This document shows positions 11,095 through 19,820 of a stretch of DNA of 64,000 bases, piece after piece; position 1 is the stretch's first letter; each line of letters starts with the position of its first letter. The stretch is from Dongia mobilis. Lineage in GTDB: Bacteria > Pseudomonadota > Alphaproteobacteria > Dongiales > Dongiaceae. A program made the translations under genes and the position numbers. The notes beneath the pieces were generated by a model. That model worked only from the letters and a program-made list of their open reading frames with translations. It was not told the DNA's origin and did no database searches. Location: positions 62,001 to 126,000 of the forward strand of contig NZ_SNYW01000013.1 of assembly GCF_004363235.1 (NCBI RefSeq), in the 5' to 3' direction.

Positions 11095-12018
11095 ATGCGC
11101 TACGGTTTCATCGGCCTCGGCACCATCGGGCGACAACTGGCGGCCAATCTGCAACGCGGCGGCTTCCCCCTTGTCGTCCACGATCTGCACAAGGATTCCG
11201 CCGGCATGGTTCTGGAACTTGGCGCCAGCTGGGCGGATTCGCCACGCGCCGTGGCGGAGGCCTGCGACACTGTCATCACCTGCCTGCCCAGCCCCGGTGC
11301 CACCCAGGAAGTGCTGGCCGACAAGGACGGCATCCTGGCCGGGTTCGACCAGAAGGACACACAAGGTGGCAGCACCTGGATCGAAATGGGCACATTGGGC
11401 CGCGACGAGATCCAGCGTTTTGCGGAATTGGCGCAGCAGCACGGCGTGCGCACGCTGGAATCGCCGGTGACCGGGGGCGTGCATCTGGCGGCACAGGGCA
11501 AGATCACCATCCTGGCCGGCGGCGACAAGGATCTGTTCGAGACGCACCTGCCCGCCTTCAAGGCAATGGGCGACCGGATCTTCCACATGGGACCGCTGGG
11601 TTCAGCCGCGGTGATCAAGGTCATCACCAACATGCTGGCCTTCATCCATCTGAAGGCCGTCGGCGAGGCGCTGATGCTGGCCAAGCGCGGCGGGCTCGAC
11701 CTCGCCCAGTCCTATCACGCCATCGCCGCCTCCTCGGGCAATTCCTTCGTCCATGAAACCGAAGGACAGCTCATTCTCAACGGCTCCTATGACATCGGGT
11801 TTTCGATGGATCTGGCCCTGAAGGATCTGGGCTTTGCCCTGCATTTCGGGCGCGAGTTCGGCGTGCCGCTCGAGCTTGCCTCGATCACCAACCAGACCTA
11901 TGTGCTGGCCAAGGCTGCCTATGGCGGCAGGGCGGAATCGCCGATGATCGTGAAGCTGCTGGAGGATGCGCTGAGGACCGACCTGCGGGCGCCCGGCTTT
12001 CCGGCAAAGCTCAGCTAG
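11095..12018 (+). CDS. NAD(P)-dependent beta-hydroxyacid dehydrogenase
   Basis: 307-aa member of the 3-hydroxyisobutyrate/tartronate-semialdehyde reductase family. It shows the Rossmann motif GFIGLGTIG (4-12), the substrate-binding segment ESPVTGGV and the catalytic Lys175 with Asn179 (KVITNML). It reversibly oxidises a beta-hydroxy acid, so it could act on a semialdehyde made by the enolase-superfamily enzyme just upstream (29-base gap). GGGAG lies 7 bases before ATG 11095. Confidence 0.88.
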   Translation: MRYGFIGLGTIGRQLAANLQRGGFPLVVHDLHKDSAGMVLELGASWADSPRAVAEACDTVITCLPSPGATQEVLADKDGILAGFDQKDTQGGSTWIEMGTLGRDEIQRFAELAQQHGVRTLESPVTGGVHLAAQGKITILAGGDKDLFETHLPAFKAMGDRIFHMGPLGSAAVIKVITNMLAFIHLKAVGEALMLAKRGGLDLAQSYHAIAASSGNSFVHETEGQLILNGSYDIGFSMDLALKDLGFALHFGREFGVPLELASITNQTYVLAKAAYGGRAESPMIVKLLEDALRTDLRAPGFPAKLS

Positions 12019-12037
12019 CCGGCGAACGGCAGGCGCC

Positions 12038-12910
12038 ATGACACCACGTGAGAGGATGGATGTGAAGGTCAAGGACGCCGCCGACTACATCGACCTTGGA
12101 CGCTACCCGATCGCCAATGCGGGCCCAGCTCGCGGGGCTCTTATTGCCGAGTTGCGCGCCGCCATCAATCTGGATGGCTGCGCCGTGCTCAGGGGATTCG
12201 TCCGGGCGGAGCGAATCACCGATCTGGTGATGGAATGCGACCGCACCGCCATCCATGGCCACCGCAACTTCAATCGCACCAATGCCTATTTTACCCAGGA
12301 TCGCCCCGACCTGCCGGCCAGCCATCCGTTGCGGCGCTTCTTCGATCGCTCCAACGCCTTTGTGCCTGCCGACAATTTCGGGCCCGACAGCATCCTGCGC
12401 GCGATCTACGAATGGCCGGCCTTCGCGCCGTTCATCCAGGAAGCACTGGGTGAAGAGCGCTTCTTCCGCTACGCCGATCCGCTGGCCGACGTGATCGTTA
12501 ACCTGGCGGAAGAAGGCGGTGGCTTCCCCTGGCACTTTGATACCAACAACTATACCGTGACGCTGTGCATCCAGAACGCGGAGCATGGCGGCGCCTTTGA
12601 ATACAGCCCCTATCTGCGCTCGCCGACGGACGAGAATTTTGCCGGGGTTGAAGCCGTTCTCGATGGCGACAAACGGTTGATTCAAACCCTGCATCTGGAG
12701 CCGGGCGATCTTCAGATCTTCAAGGGCCGCTACTCGCTGCACCGCGTGGCGCCGCTGGCCGGCGCCAGACCGCGTTATGTCGCCATTTTCAGCTTCACCG
12801 AGGATGCCGACATGGTCGGCAGTCCCGAGCGTACCCGGCAACTCTACGGTCGGACCCTGCCGCTTCACCTGGAGCGCGCCGGCCTACGCCGCGACAAGCT
12901 GGTGGATTGA
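12038..12910 (+). CDS. putative Fe(II)/2-oxoglutarate-dependent oxygenase
   Basis: 290 aa. The segment GFPWHFDTNN supplies His166-x-Asp168 and SLHRVAPL supplies His235, followed by an Arg near 244-246 for the 2-oxoglutarate carboxylate: the facial-triad pattern of a double-stranded beta-helix oxygenase of the phytanoyl-CoA/HalD-like type. The preceding residues (LDGCAVLRGFV) also fit these folds. It would hydroxylate or demethylate a small molecule. It sits in a same-strand run with the dehydrogenase (19-base gap) and the MDR reductase (6-base gap). ATG 12038 is chosen; ATG 12056 is possible. Confidence 0.7.
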   Translation: MTPRERMDVKVKDAADYIDLGRYPIANAGPARGALIAELRAAINLDGCAVLRGFVRAERITDLVMECDRTAIHGHRNFNRTNAYFTQDRPDLPASHPLRRFFDRSNAFVPADNFGPDSILRAIYEWPAFAPFIQEALGEERFFRYADPLADVIVNLAEEGGGFPWHFDTNNYTVTLCIQNAEHGGAFEYSPYLRSPTDENFAGVEAVLDGDKRLIQTLHLEPGDLQIFKGRYSLHRVAPLAGARPRYVAIFSFTEDADMVGSPERTRQLYGRTLPLHLERAGLRRDKLVD

Positions 12911-12916
12911 GTTCGC

Positions 12917-14029
12917 ATGTCGGCTATACCGCCCGGCGAGGGTGCAAATCTGCCCGCCACCATGAAGGCGGTGGTCACCATCGGCAATGGCGGCTATGAC
13001 AAGCTGGTCTATCGTGACGTAGAGATGCCACTGCCAAGAACCGGGGAGGTTCTGGTCCGTGTTCTCGCAGCCGGCATCAACAACACCGAAATCAACACGC
13101 GCCTGGGCTGGTATTCGGCCAGCGTCACTGAAAGCACGGCAGACGTGGCAGGGATTGCCATCGAAGCCGCGCGCCCGGATGGTGGCTGGAACGCAAAGAC
13201 GCCGTTCCCGCTGATCCAGGGGACAGATTGCTGCGGTATCGTCATAGCCTGCGGACCTACCGCCAATACCGGCCTGATCGGTCGGCGGGTCCTGGTCCGG
13301 CCCTGCATGCGCCCGCATGGATTCGGGTCACCGGAGAACATCTGGATGGCGTCGGATTTCGATGGTGCTTTCGCTCAGTTCGTCAGGGTACCGGAGAAAG
13401 AGGTATTCGCCGTCGAGTGCGGCTGGAGCGATGCCGAACTGGCCACCATTCCCTGCGCCTATGGCACGGCCGAGAATATGCTGCACAGGGCCGGACTCAG
13501 GGCCGGCCAGCATGTGCTGGTTACCGGGGCATCGGGCGGTGTCGGATCGGCGACCCTCCAGCTCGCCAAACGACGCGGCGCGTATGTCACGGCTGTCACT
13601 ACGCCGGCAAAGGCAGATCAATTGCGCGCGATCGGTGCCGACCGGATCCTCGATCGCGACGCCGACCTCGTGGCACAGGCCGGGGAAAGCATGGACTTGG
13701 TGGTCGACAACGTGGCCGGGCCGGCATTCGGATCTGTTCTGCGGACCCTGAAACGGGGCGGCCGCTACGTATCCTCAGGCGCCATTGCCGGACCTGTGGT
13801 CACGCTTGACATGCGTGACTTCTATCTCAGGGATCTGACACTGATCGGCTGTACGGCCTGGGACGAGCCGGTCTTTCCCAACCTCGTCACCTACATCGAA
13901 CGTGGCGAGATCCGGCCGCTGCTTGCCGGAACATTCCCGCTGGCCGAGATTGCCAGGGCCCAGAGTGTCTTCCTCGAGAAGAAACATGTCGGAAACTTCG
14001 TTCTGATACCGCCGCCGGTGGGTGGCTGA
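12917..14029 (+). CDS. MDR superfamily alcohol dehydrogenase / quinone oxidoreductase
   Basis: 370-aa medium-chain dehydrogenase/reductase. It has the GroES-like N-terminal domain (GEVLVRVLAAGINNTEIN) and the nucleotide-binding motif GASGGVG at 194-200. The catalytic-zinc Cys of true alcohol dehydrogenases is replaced (INNTE), so it looks like the zinc-independent quinone-oxidoreductase branch. Expected activity is NAD(P)H-dependent reduction of an enone or carbonyl. It is the last gene of the plus-strand run and converges on the IclR gene. Confidence 0.85.
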   Translation: MSAIPPGEGANLPATMKAVVTIGNGGYDKLVYRDVEMPLPRTGEVLVRVLAAGINNTEINTRLGWYSASVTESTADVAGIAIEAARPDGGWNAKTPFPLIQGTDCCGIVIACGPTANTGLIGRRVLVRPCMRPHGFGSPENIWMASDFDGAFAQFVRVPEKEVFAVECGWSDAELATIPCAYGTAENMLHRAGLRAGQHVLVTGASGGVGSATLQLAKRRGAYVTAVTTPAKADQLRAIGADRILDRDADLVAQAGESMDLVVDNVAGPAFGSVLRTLKRGGRYVSSGAIAGPVVTLDMRDFYLRDLTLIGCTAWDEPVFPNLVTYIERGEIRPLLAGTFPLAEIARAQSVFLEKKHVGNFVLIPPPVGG

Positions 14030-14058
14030 CAGAACAGTTGCGGGATCCTGCCCATTGG

Positions 14059-14817
14059 TCACGGCAGCAACTTCTTCACCTGCTGTACCTCGTGCCGGAG
14101 TTCGGCGAGAAGCCTTGAGCGGCGGCGCGGTGTGAAGCGTTCGGCGGGCCCGTGCACGCTCAAGGTCGCTTGGACGATGCCGGCGGAATCCAGGACCGGC
14201 ACGGCGAGGGCGAAGGTATCGGGCGTGTATTCGTCTTCCTCGGTCGCGTAACCCTGGGCGCGGATGCGCGCCAGATCCTCCTCCAGTCTCCTCAAATCGC
14301 CAATGGTGCGCCGCGCGAGGCGGGTGAGTGGCAGGGCTTCCAGGAAGGCCGCGCGCATGGCCGGGGCTGCGAAGGCGAGGAAGCATTTCCCGGACGCACT
14401 GCCGTGCAGCGGCAAATCGCGACCCTTCAACGGCGTCTCCTTGAAGACAATGTCGCCGGCAAGGCTCTCCACCACCACCATGGCGCCGGAACCGGGCACG
14501 GTCAGGTTCACCATCTCGCCGGTCTGCTGACAGAGGCGGATGAGGGCGGGGCGGGCCAGATCGACAATGTCGCGCCTGGCCTCGACCCGGCGCCCCAGTT
14601 GCGCCAAGCGCCGGCCGAGGCGATAGCGGCCATTCGGCTTGATCTGTTCGGCATAATTCAGCGCCACCAGGCTTTGCAGCAGCGTCACCGTGGTGGTGGG
14701 GGCAAGGCCGATCGCGGCGGCGATGTCCGTGAGGCGCAGGCCGTCGCGCGGTGCCGCTGCCAGCACCGCCAGGATGGAATCGGCGCGTTTCAGGACCTGG
14801 ATGCGGATTTCAGCCAT
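14059..14817 (-). CDS. IclR family transcriptional regulator
   Basis: 252 aa. An N-terminal winged helix (LKRADSILAVLAAAPRDGLRLTDIAAAIGL) is followed by the IclR effector domain (for example SASGKCFLAFAAP and GYATEEDEY). IclR regulators usually repress a neighbouring catabolic operon until an effector binds. The gene is divergent from the creatinase-like hydrolase gene, and the palindrome directly before its start codon is the likely operator, so hydrolase plus oxoprolinase genes are the best regulon candidates. Confidence 0.92.
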   Translation of the reverse strand: MAEIRIQVLKRADSILAVLAAAPRDGLRLTDIAAAIGLAPTTTVTLLQSLVALNYAEQIKPNGRYRLGRRLAQLGRRVEARRDIVDLARPALIRLCQQTGEMVNLTVPGSGAMVVVESLAGDIVFKETPLKGRDLPLHGSASGKCFLAFAAPAMRAAFLEALPLTRLARRTIGDLRRLEEDLARIRAQGYATEEDEYTPDTFALAVPVLDSAGIVQATLSVHGPAERFTPRRRSRLLAELRHEVQQVKKLLP

Positions 14818-14821
14818 GCCA

Positions 14822-14843
14822 CAATATTCGATATTGTCGAATA
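14822..14843. promoter_or_regulatory. overlapping palindromes, IclR operator candidate
   Basis: Two overlapping perfect inverted repeats: CAATAT-TCG-ATATTG (14822-14836) and TATTCGA-TATTG-TCGAATA (14825-14843). They begin 5 bases before the iclR start and lie in the 99-base gap to the divergent hydrolase gene. IclR proteins typically bind AT-rich palindromes of about 15 bp in such positions. Confidence 0.6.
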
Positions 14844-14916
14844 AATGTCACTTTCGCTTTGCCGGCCATCCCGGCGCCGATGGAAGATGGTGCGACCGAT
14901 AAACAGGAGATGTCCG

Positions 14917-16068
14917 ATGCCGCTGCATTTCACCCGTGACGAGCTTGCCGGCCGCCGCCAGGCCACCATCGCCGCCCTGGAGGCGCGCGGCCTCGACGGA
15001 CTGCTGATGTTCCGCCAGGAGAGCATGTATTACCTCACCGGCTACGACACCTTCGGCTATGTCTTCTTCCAGTGCTATTACCTCGGCGCCGATGGCAGGC
15101 AGTTCCTGCTGACCCGCGCCCCCGATCTCAGGCAGGCCCAGCTCACCTCGGACATCGCCGATATCCGGGTCTGGGTCGACGGACCGGAAGCCAACCCCTC
15201 GGCCGAGCTGCGCGACATGCTGAAGGCTTGGGGATTGTCGGGGAAGAAGCTTGGCGTCGAATGGGAAGCGTATGGCCTCACCGCCCGCAACGGCATGCGG
15301 CTTGCCGCTGCCTTCGACGGCTTCGCCAAACTGGTCGATGCCAGCGAGATCGTCTCGAAACAGCGCCTGGTGAAATCGCCGGCCGAGATCGCCTATGTCG
15401 AGAAAGCGGCGCATCTCGCCGACCTCGCCCTCGACGAGGCGCACCGCCTCGCCGCACCGGGCGCCGCCGAGGCCGAGATCCTGGCCGCCATGCAATCCGT
15501 CATCATCCGTAATGATGGCGACGACCCTGCCAACGAATTCATCATCGGCTCGGGGCCGGAGGCCCTCCTCTGCCGCTATCACACCGGCCGCCGGGTGCTG
15601 GATGCGCAGGATCAGCTGACCCTGGAATTCGCCGGCGTCTTCCGCCACTACCATTCGGCTCTCATGCGCACGATTCCGATCGGCAAGCCGCCGGCGCGCC
15701 AGGTGGAGATGCACAAGGTCGCGGTTGACGCGCTGGAGGCCTGCAAGGCGGCGCTGAAGCCCGGTCGTCCAATCGGCGAAGTGTTCGACGCCCATGCCCG
15801 CGTGCTGGACCAGGCCGGCTACCAGAAGCACCGCATGAACGCGACCGGCTATTCCCTCGGCACCACCTTCGCGCCGAACTGGATGGATTACCCGATGTTC
15901 TATCACGGCAATCCGGAAGTGGCGGCACCCAACCAGGTCTATTTCATCCACCTCATCATCTTCGATTCCGAGGCCGGCCTCGCCATGACCTCCGGCCAGA
16001 CGGTGGTGGTGACCGAGACGGGCTGCCGCGTATTATCGAAGCGCGGCACGGAATTGGTGACGCGGTAG
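14917..16068 (+). CDS. creatinase-like M24 family hydrolase without metal ligands
   Basis: 383 aa with the creatinase N-terminal domain (LTGYDTFGYVFFQ) and the pita-bread C-terminal domain of M24. The two Asp metal ligands of aminopeptidases are replaced (LEFAG and HYHSALMRT), the usual GHGIG His segment reads GYSLG, and the glutamate at the EPG position is missing. This points to the metal-independent creatinase-type branch acting on a C-N bond of a small molecule, not a peptidase. ATG 14917 has AGGAG 7 bases upstream; an in-frame ATG at 14845 would overlap the operator region. It is followed by the oxoprolinase-type gene. Confidence 0.82.
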   Translation: MPLHFTRDELAGRRQATIAALEARGLDGLLMFRQESMYYLTGYDTFGYVFFQCYYLGADGRQFLLTRAPDLRQAQLTSDIADIRVWVDGPEANPSAELRDMLKAWGLSGKKLGVEWEAYGLTARNGMRLAAAFDGFAKLVDASEIVSKQRLVKSPAEIAYVEKAAHLADLALDEAHRLAAPGAAEAEILAAMQSVIIRNDGDDPANEFIIGSGPEALLCRYHTGRRVLDAQDQLTLEFAGVFRHYHSALMRTIPIGKPPARQVEMHKVAVDALEACKAALKPGRPIGEVFDAHARVLDQAGYQKHRMNATGYSLGTTFAPNWMDYPMFYHGNPEVAAPNQVYFIHLIIFDSEAGLAMTSGQTVVVTETGCRVLSKRGTELVTR

Positions 16069-16082
16069 GTAGCGTTCTCGCT

Positions 16083-16169
16083 TGTCATCCCCCGCGAAAG
16101 CGGGGGGTCCACGAGTTTGCCGGCATCCGAAGAAAGTCGTGGATGCCCCGGCCAAGCCGGGGCATGACA
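16083..16169. repeat. composite palindromic intergenic repeat, copy 1
   Basis: Bounded by TGTCAT and ATGACA. Inside are two perfect hairpins, CCCCCGC-GAAA-GCGGGGG (16089-16106) and ATGCCCCGGC-CAA-GCCGGGGCAT (16143-16165), separated by the inverted pair TCCACGAG / TCGTGGA. It fills most of the 123-base gap between the hydrolase and oxoprolinase genes. The same architecture recurs at 41410-41525. Confidence 0.75.
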
Positions 16170-16191
16170 GCAAGAGAAGGGACATCAAAAC

Positions 16192-19100
16192 GTGACCTGG
16201 CAGTTCTGGATCGATCGCGGCGGCACCTTTACCGACATCGTTGGCCGGGCACCGGACGGGCGGCTGGTGACGCACAAGCTGCTGTCGGAAAACCCCGAGC
16301 GCTACCGCGATGCGGCCCTTGCCGGCATCCGCGCCATCCTGAACCTTCCTGCCGACGCGCCCTTACCCGCCGATGTGACGGCGATCAAGATGGGCACGAC
16401 GGTTGCCACCAATGCGCTGCTGGAGCGCAAGGGCGAGCCCGTGGTGCTGGCGATCACCAAGGGCTTCCGCGACGCGCTCCGCATCGCCTACCAGAACCGG
16501 CCGAAGATCTTCGCGCGCCGGATCGACCTGCCCGAACTGCTGCACCGGGACGTGATCGAGATCAATGAGCGGGTCGATAGCCATGGCAATATCCTGCATC
16601 ACCTCGACGTGGCGACGGCTCGGCGCGATTTCCAGGCGGCCTTCGACCAGGGCTATCGCGCCATCGCCATCCTGCTGATGCACGGCTATCGCCATCACGC
16701 CCATGAGATCGCGCTCGCGCGCATCGCCCGCGAGATCGGCTTTACCCAGGTGTCGGTCAGCCACGAAATCTCGCCGCTGATGAAGCTGGTGAGCCGCGGC
16801 GACACCACCGTGGTCGATGCCTATCTGTCGCCGATTCTCAGGCGCTATGTCGACCAGGTGGCAGGCGAGATCGGCAACCGGACCACGCGGCTCATGTTCA
16901 TGCAGTCGAATGGCGGCCTCACAGATGCGCGCCAGTTCCAGGGCAAGGATAGCATCCTATCCGGTCCTGCGGGCGGCATTGTCGGAGCCGTGGAAACGGC
17001 GCGGCAAGCGGGTTTCGACCGCATTATCGGCTTCGACATGGGCGGCACCTCGACCGATGTGTCGCATTTCAACGGGGCATTCGAGCGCTCCTACGAGGCG
17101 CAGGTGGCGGGTGTGCGCATGCGGGCCCCGATGATGCTGATTCACACGGTCGCAGCCGGCGGCGGCTCGATCCTGCATTTCGATGGCAGCCGCTACCGCG
17201 TCGGGCCAGATTCCGCCGGCGCCAATCCCGGCCCCGCCTCCTACCGGCGCGGCGGGCCGCTTGCGGTCACCGATTGCAACATCATGTTGGGTCGCCTCAA
17301 TCCCGACTATTTCCCCAAGGTGTTCGGACCGAATGCCGATCAGCCGCTCGACCGCGAGGTAGTGGTGGCAAAGTTCCGCGACCTCGCCACCGAGATCGAA
17401 AAGGCTACCGGCAAGGAACAGCGGCCGGAGGATGTGGCGGAAGGCTTCCTCGACATCGCCGTCGCCAACATGGCGAACGCCATCAAGGAAATCTCGATCC
17501 AGCGCGGCTATGACGTGACCCATTACACCCTGGCCTGCTTCGGCGGAGCCGGCGGCCAGCATGCCTGCCGCGTTGCCGATGCTCTGGGGATGACGCGGGT
17601 TTTCCTGCACCCGCTGGCCGGCGTGCTCTCGGCCTATGGCATGGGTCTGGCCGATATCCGCGCCATCCGCCACAAGACGGTGGAAACGCCGCTGGGCGAT
17701 GCCATGACCGCCTATCTCAGCCGCGAACTCGATGCCATGGCCGGCGAGGCCCAGGCCGAGATCGCGGCGCAAGGTATTGCCGCCGGCGACATCCAGGTGC
17801 TGCGCCAGGTGCATGTGAAATATGCCGGGACCGACGCCCCGCTGGTGACGAGCTTCGGCAGTGCCCTTGAAATCCAGGCGGGGTTCGAGGAAGCGCATCG
17901 CCAGCGCTACGGCTTCATCGTCAAGGGCAAGCAGCTTATCGTCGATTCCATCTCGGTCGAGGCCATCGGCAAGTCCGAGCGCGTGACGGAGCCGAAGCTG
18001 AAGGCAGGCGGTGATGCCACCGGCCCGCTTGCCGAGGTGCCGTTCTATGGCCAGGGCCGGCATATGACGGCGCCGGTCTATGACCGCGCCGAACTTGTCC
18101 CTGGACAGCAGATCGACGGGCCGGCGATCATCCTGGAGCCGATCTCGACCAATGTGGTGGAGCCCGGCTGGCGCGCGATCCTCAACGATCGCGGCCATCT
18201 GATCCTGGAACGCTACATCGTCGCCCAGCGCCAGAACGCGATCGGCACCTCGGTCGATCCGGTGATGCTGGAAATCTTCAACAACCTCTTCATGTCGATC
18301 GCCGAGCAGATGGGCTCGACGCTGGAGAAGACCAGCCATTCGGTCAATATCAAGGAGCGACTCGACTTCTCCTGCGCGCTCTTCGACCGCTTGGGACATC
18401 TCATCGCCAACGCACCGCATATGCCGGTTCACCTCGGCTCCATGGGTGAAAGCGTGGAGAGTGTCATCCGCGCCCATGCGAAGAAGGGCGGCGGGACCGA
18501 CATGCAGCCCGGCGACGTATATGTGCTGAACGCGCCCTATAACGGCGGCACGCATCTCCCCGATGTCACCGTGGTGACGCCGGTCTTCGACCAGGACGGC
18601 GGCAATATCCTGTTCTTCGTGGCGAGCCGCGGCCACCATGCCGATATCGGCGGCCTCACCCCCGGCTCGATGCCGCCCACCAGCCGCACGGTCGAAGAGG
18701 AAGGCATCCTGATCGACAATTTCAAGCTGGTCGATCGCGGCATCCTGCGCGAGGCGGAGTTGCGCGCGCTGCTCGCCGGCGGCAAATATCCGGCCCGTAA
18801 TCCCGACCAGAACGTCGCCGATATGGGTGCCCAGGTGGCCGCCAATGAAAAGGGCGTGCAGGAGCTTCGCCGCATGGTGGCGCAATTTTCGTTGCCCGTG
18901 GTCGAAGCCTATATGGGTCACGTCAAGGACAATGCCGCCGAACAGGTGCGCCGGGTCCTCGACCGCCTCAATGATGGCAGCTTCGCCTATCCGATGGACG
19001 ACGGTGCGGTCATTAAGGTCGCCGTCACCGTCGACCGTGCGGCGCGACGCGCGAGGATCGATTTCACCGGCACCTCGGCGCAGCTGCCGACCAATTTCAA

Positions 19101-19800
19101 CGCACCCTCGGCCGTCGCCAAGGCCGCCGTGCTCTATGTCTTCCGCACATTGATCGACGACGAAATCCCGATGAACCAGGGCTGCCTGGAGCCCCTCGAC
19201 ATCGTGATCCCGGATGGCTCGATGCTGAAACCCGCATACCCGGCCGCCGTCGTCGCCGGCAATGTCGAAACCTCGCAATGCATCACCGATGCGCTCTATG
19301 GCGCCATGCGGGTGATGGCGGCGGCGCAGGGCACCATGAACAATTTCACCTTCGGCAATGAGCGCTATCAGTATTACGAGACCATCGCCGGCGGCTCCGG
19401 CGCCGGGCCGGATTTCGACGGCACCGACGCCGTGCAAACCCACATGACCAATTCGCGCCTGACCGACCCGGAGGTGCTGGAATTCCGCTTCCCGGTCCTC
19501 CTCGAAGACTTCCATATCCGCCGGGGCAGCGGCGGCAGGGGCAAGCACCGGGGCGGCGACGGCGTGGTGCGGCGCCTGCGCTTCCTGGAGCAGATGACCG
19601 CCGGCATTTTGTCCGGCCACCGCATCGTCGCCCCCTATGGCTTGCACGGCGGCGGAGATGGCGCCACCGGCCGCAACCATGTCATCCGCAAGGATGGCAG
19701 CATCCAGGAACTCAAGGGCACCGACGGCACCGAGATGATGCCGGGCGATGTCTTCGTCGTGGAAACCCCGGGCGGCGGGGGGTATGGTAGGCCCGACTGA
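16192..19800 (+). CDS. hydantoinase/oxoprolinase family protein, HyuA-HyuB fusion
   Basis: 1202-aa fusion of both subunits of an ATP-dependent ring-opening amidohydrolase. The HyuA half has an actin-like ATPase fold ([11 protein letters not shown] near residue 8 and [12 protein letters not shown] near 282). The HyuB half starts near residue 685 ([18 protein letters not shown]) and contains [12 protein letters not shown]. The length equals 5-oxoprolinases such as OplAH; N-methylhydantoinases are usually split. It would open 5-oxoproline or a hydantoin with ATP hydrolysis. The start is GTG with AGAAGG 11 bases upstream. The creatinase-like neighbour makes a hydantoin or guanidino pathway possible (inference). 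Confidence 0.88.
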   Translation: MTWQFWIDRGGTFTDIVGRAPDGRLVTHKLLSENPERYRDAALAGIRAILNLPADAPLPADVTAIKMGTTVATNALLERKGEPVVLAITKGFRDALRIAYQNRPKIFARRIDLPELLHRDVIEINERVDSHGNILHHLDVATARRDFQAAFDQGYRAIAILLMHGYRHHAHEIALARIAREIGFTQVSVSHEISPLMKLVSRGDTTVVDAYLSPILRRYVDQVAGEIGNRTTRLMFMQSNGGLTDARQFQGKDSILSGPAGGIVGAVETARQAGFDRIIGFDMGGTSTDVSHFNGAFERSYEAQVAGVRMRAPMMLIHTVAAGGGSILHFDGSRYRVGPDSAGANPGPASYRRGGPLAVTDCNIMLGRLNPDYFPKVFGPNADQPLDREVVVAKFRDLATEIEKATGKEQRPEDVAEGFLDIAVANMANAIKEISIQRGYDVTHYTLACFGGAGGQHACRVADALGMTRVFLHPLAGVLSAYGMGLADIRAIRHKTVETPLGDAMTAYLSRELDAMAGEAQAEIAAQGIAAGDIQVLRQVHVKYAGTDAPLVTSFGSALEIQAGFEEAHRQRYGFIVKGKQLIVDSISVEAIGKSERVTEPKLKAGGDATGPLAEVPFYGQGRHMTAPVYDRAELVPGQQIDGPAIILEPISTNVVEPGWRAILNDRGHLILERYIVAQRQNAIGTSVDPVMLEIFNNLFMSIAEQMGSTLEKTSHSVNIKERLDFSCALFDRLGHLIANAPHMPVHLGSMGESVESVIRAHAKKGGGTDMQPGDVYVLNAPYNGGTHLPDVTVVTPVFDQDGGNILFFVASRGHHADIGGLTPGSMPPTSRTVEEEGILIDNFKLVDRGILREAELRALLAGGKYPARNPDQNVADMGAQVAANEKGVQELRRMVAQFSLPVVEAYMGHVKDNAAEQVRRVLDRLNDGSFAYPMDDGAVIKVAVTVDRAARRARIDFTGTSAQLPTNFNAPSAVAKAAVLYVFRTLIDDEIPMNQGCLEPLDIVIPDGSMLKPAYPAAVVAGNVETSQCITDALYGAMRVMAAAQGTMNNFTFGNERYQYYETIAGGSGAGPDFDGTDAVQTHMTNSRLTDPEVLEFRFPVLLEDFHIRRGSGGRGKHRGGDGVVRRLRFLEQMTAGILSGHRIVAPYGLHGGGDGATGRNHVIRKDGSIQELKGTDGTEMMPGDVFVVETPGGGGYGRPD

Positions 19801-19820
19801 AATTTGTTCGGGAAACGGCC

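Noticed and set aside
14881-14916. Alternative earlier starts for the creatinase-like gene
   Set aside because: They overlap the divergent promoter and lack a ribosome-binding site; ATG 14917 has AGGAG at the right distance.
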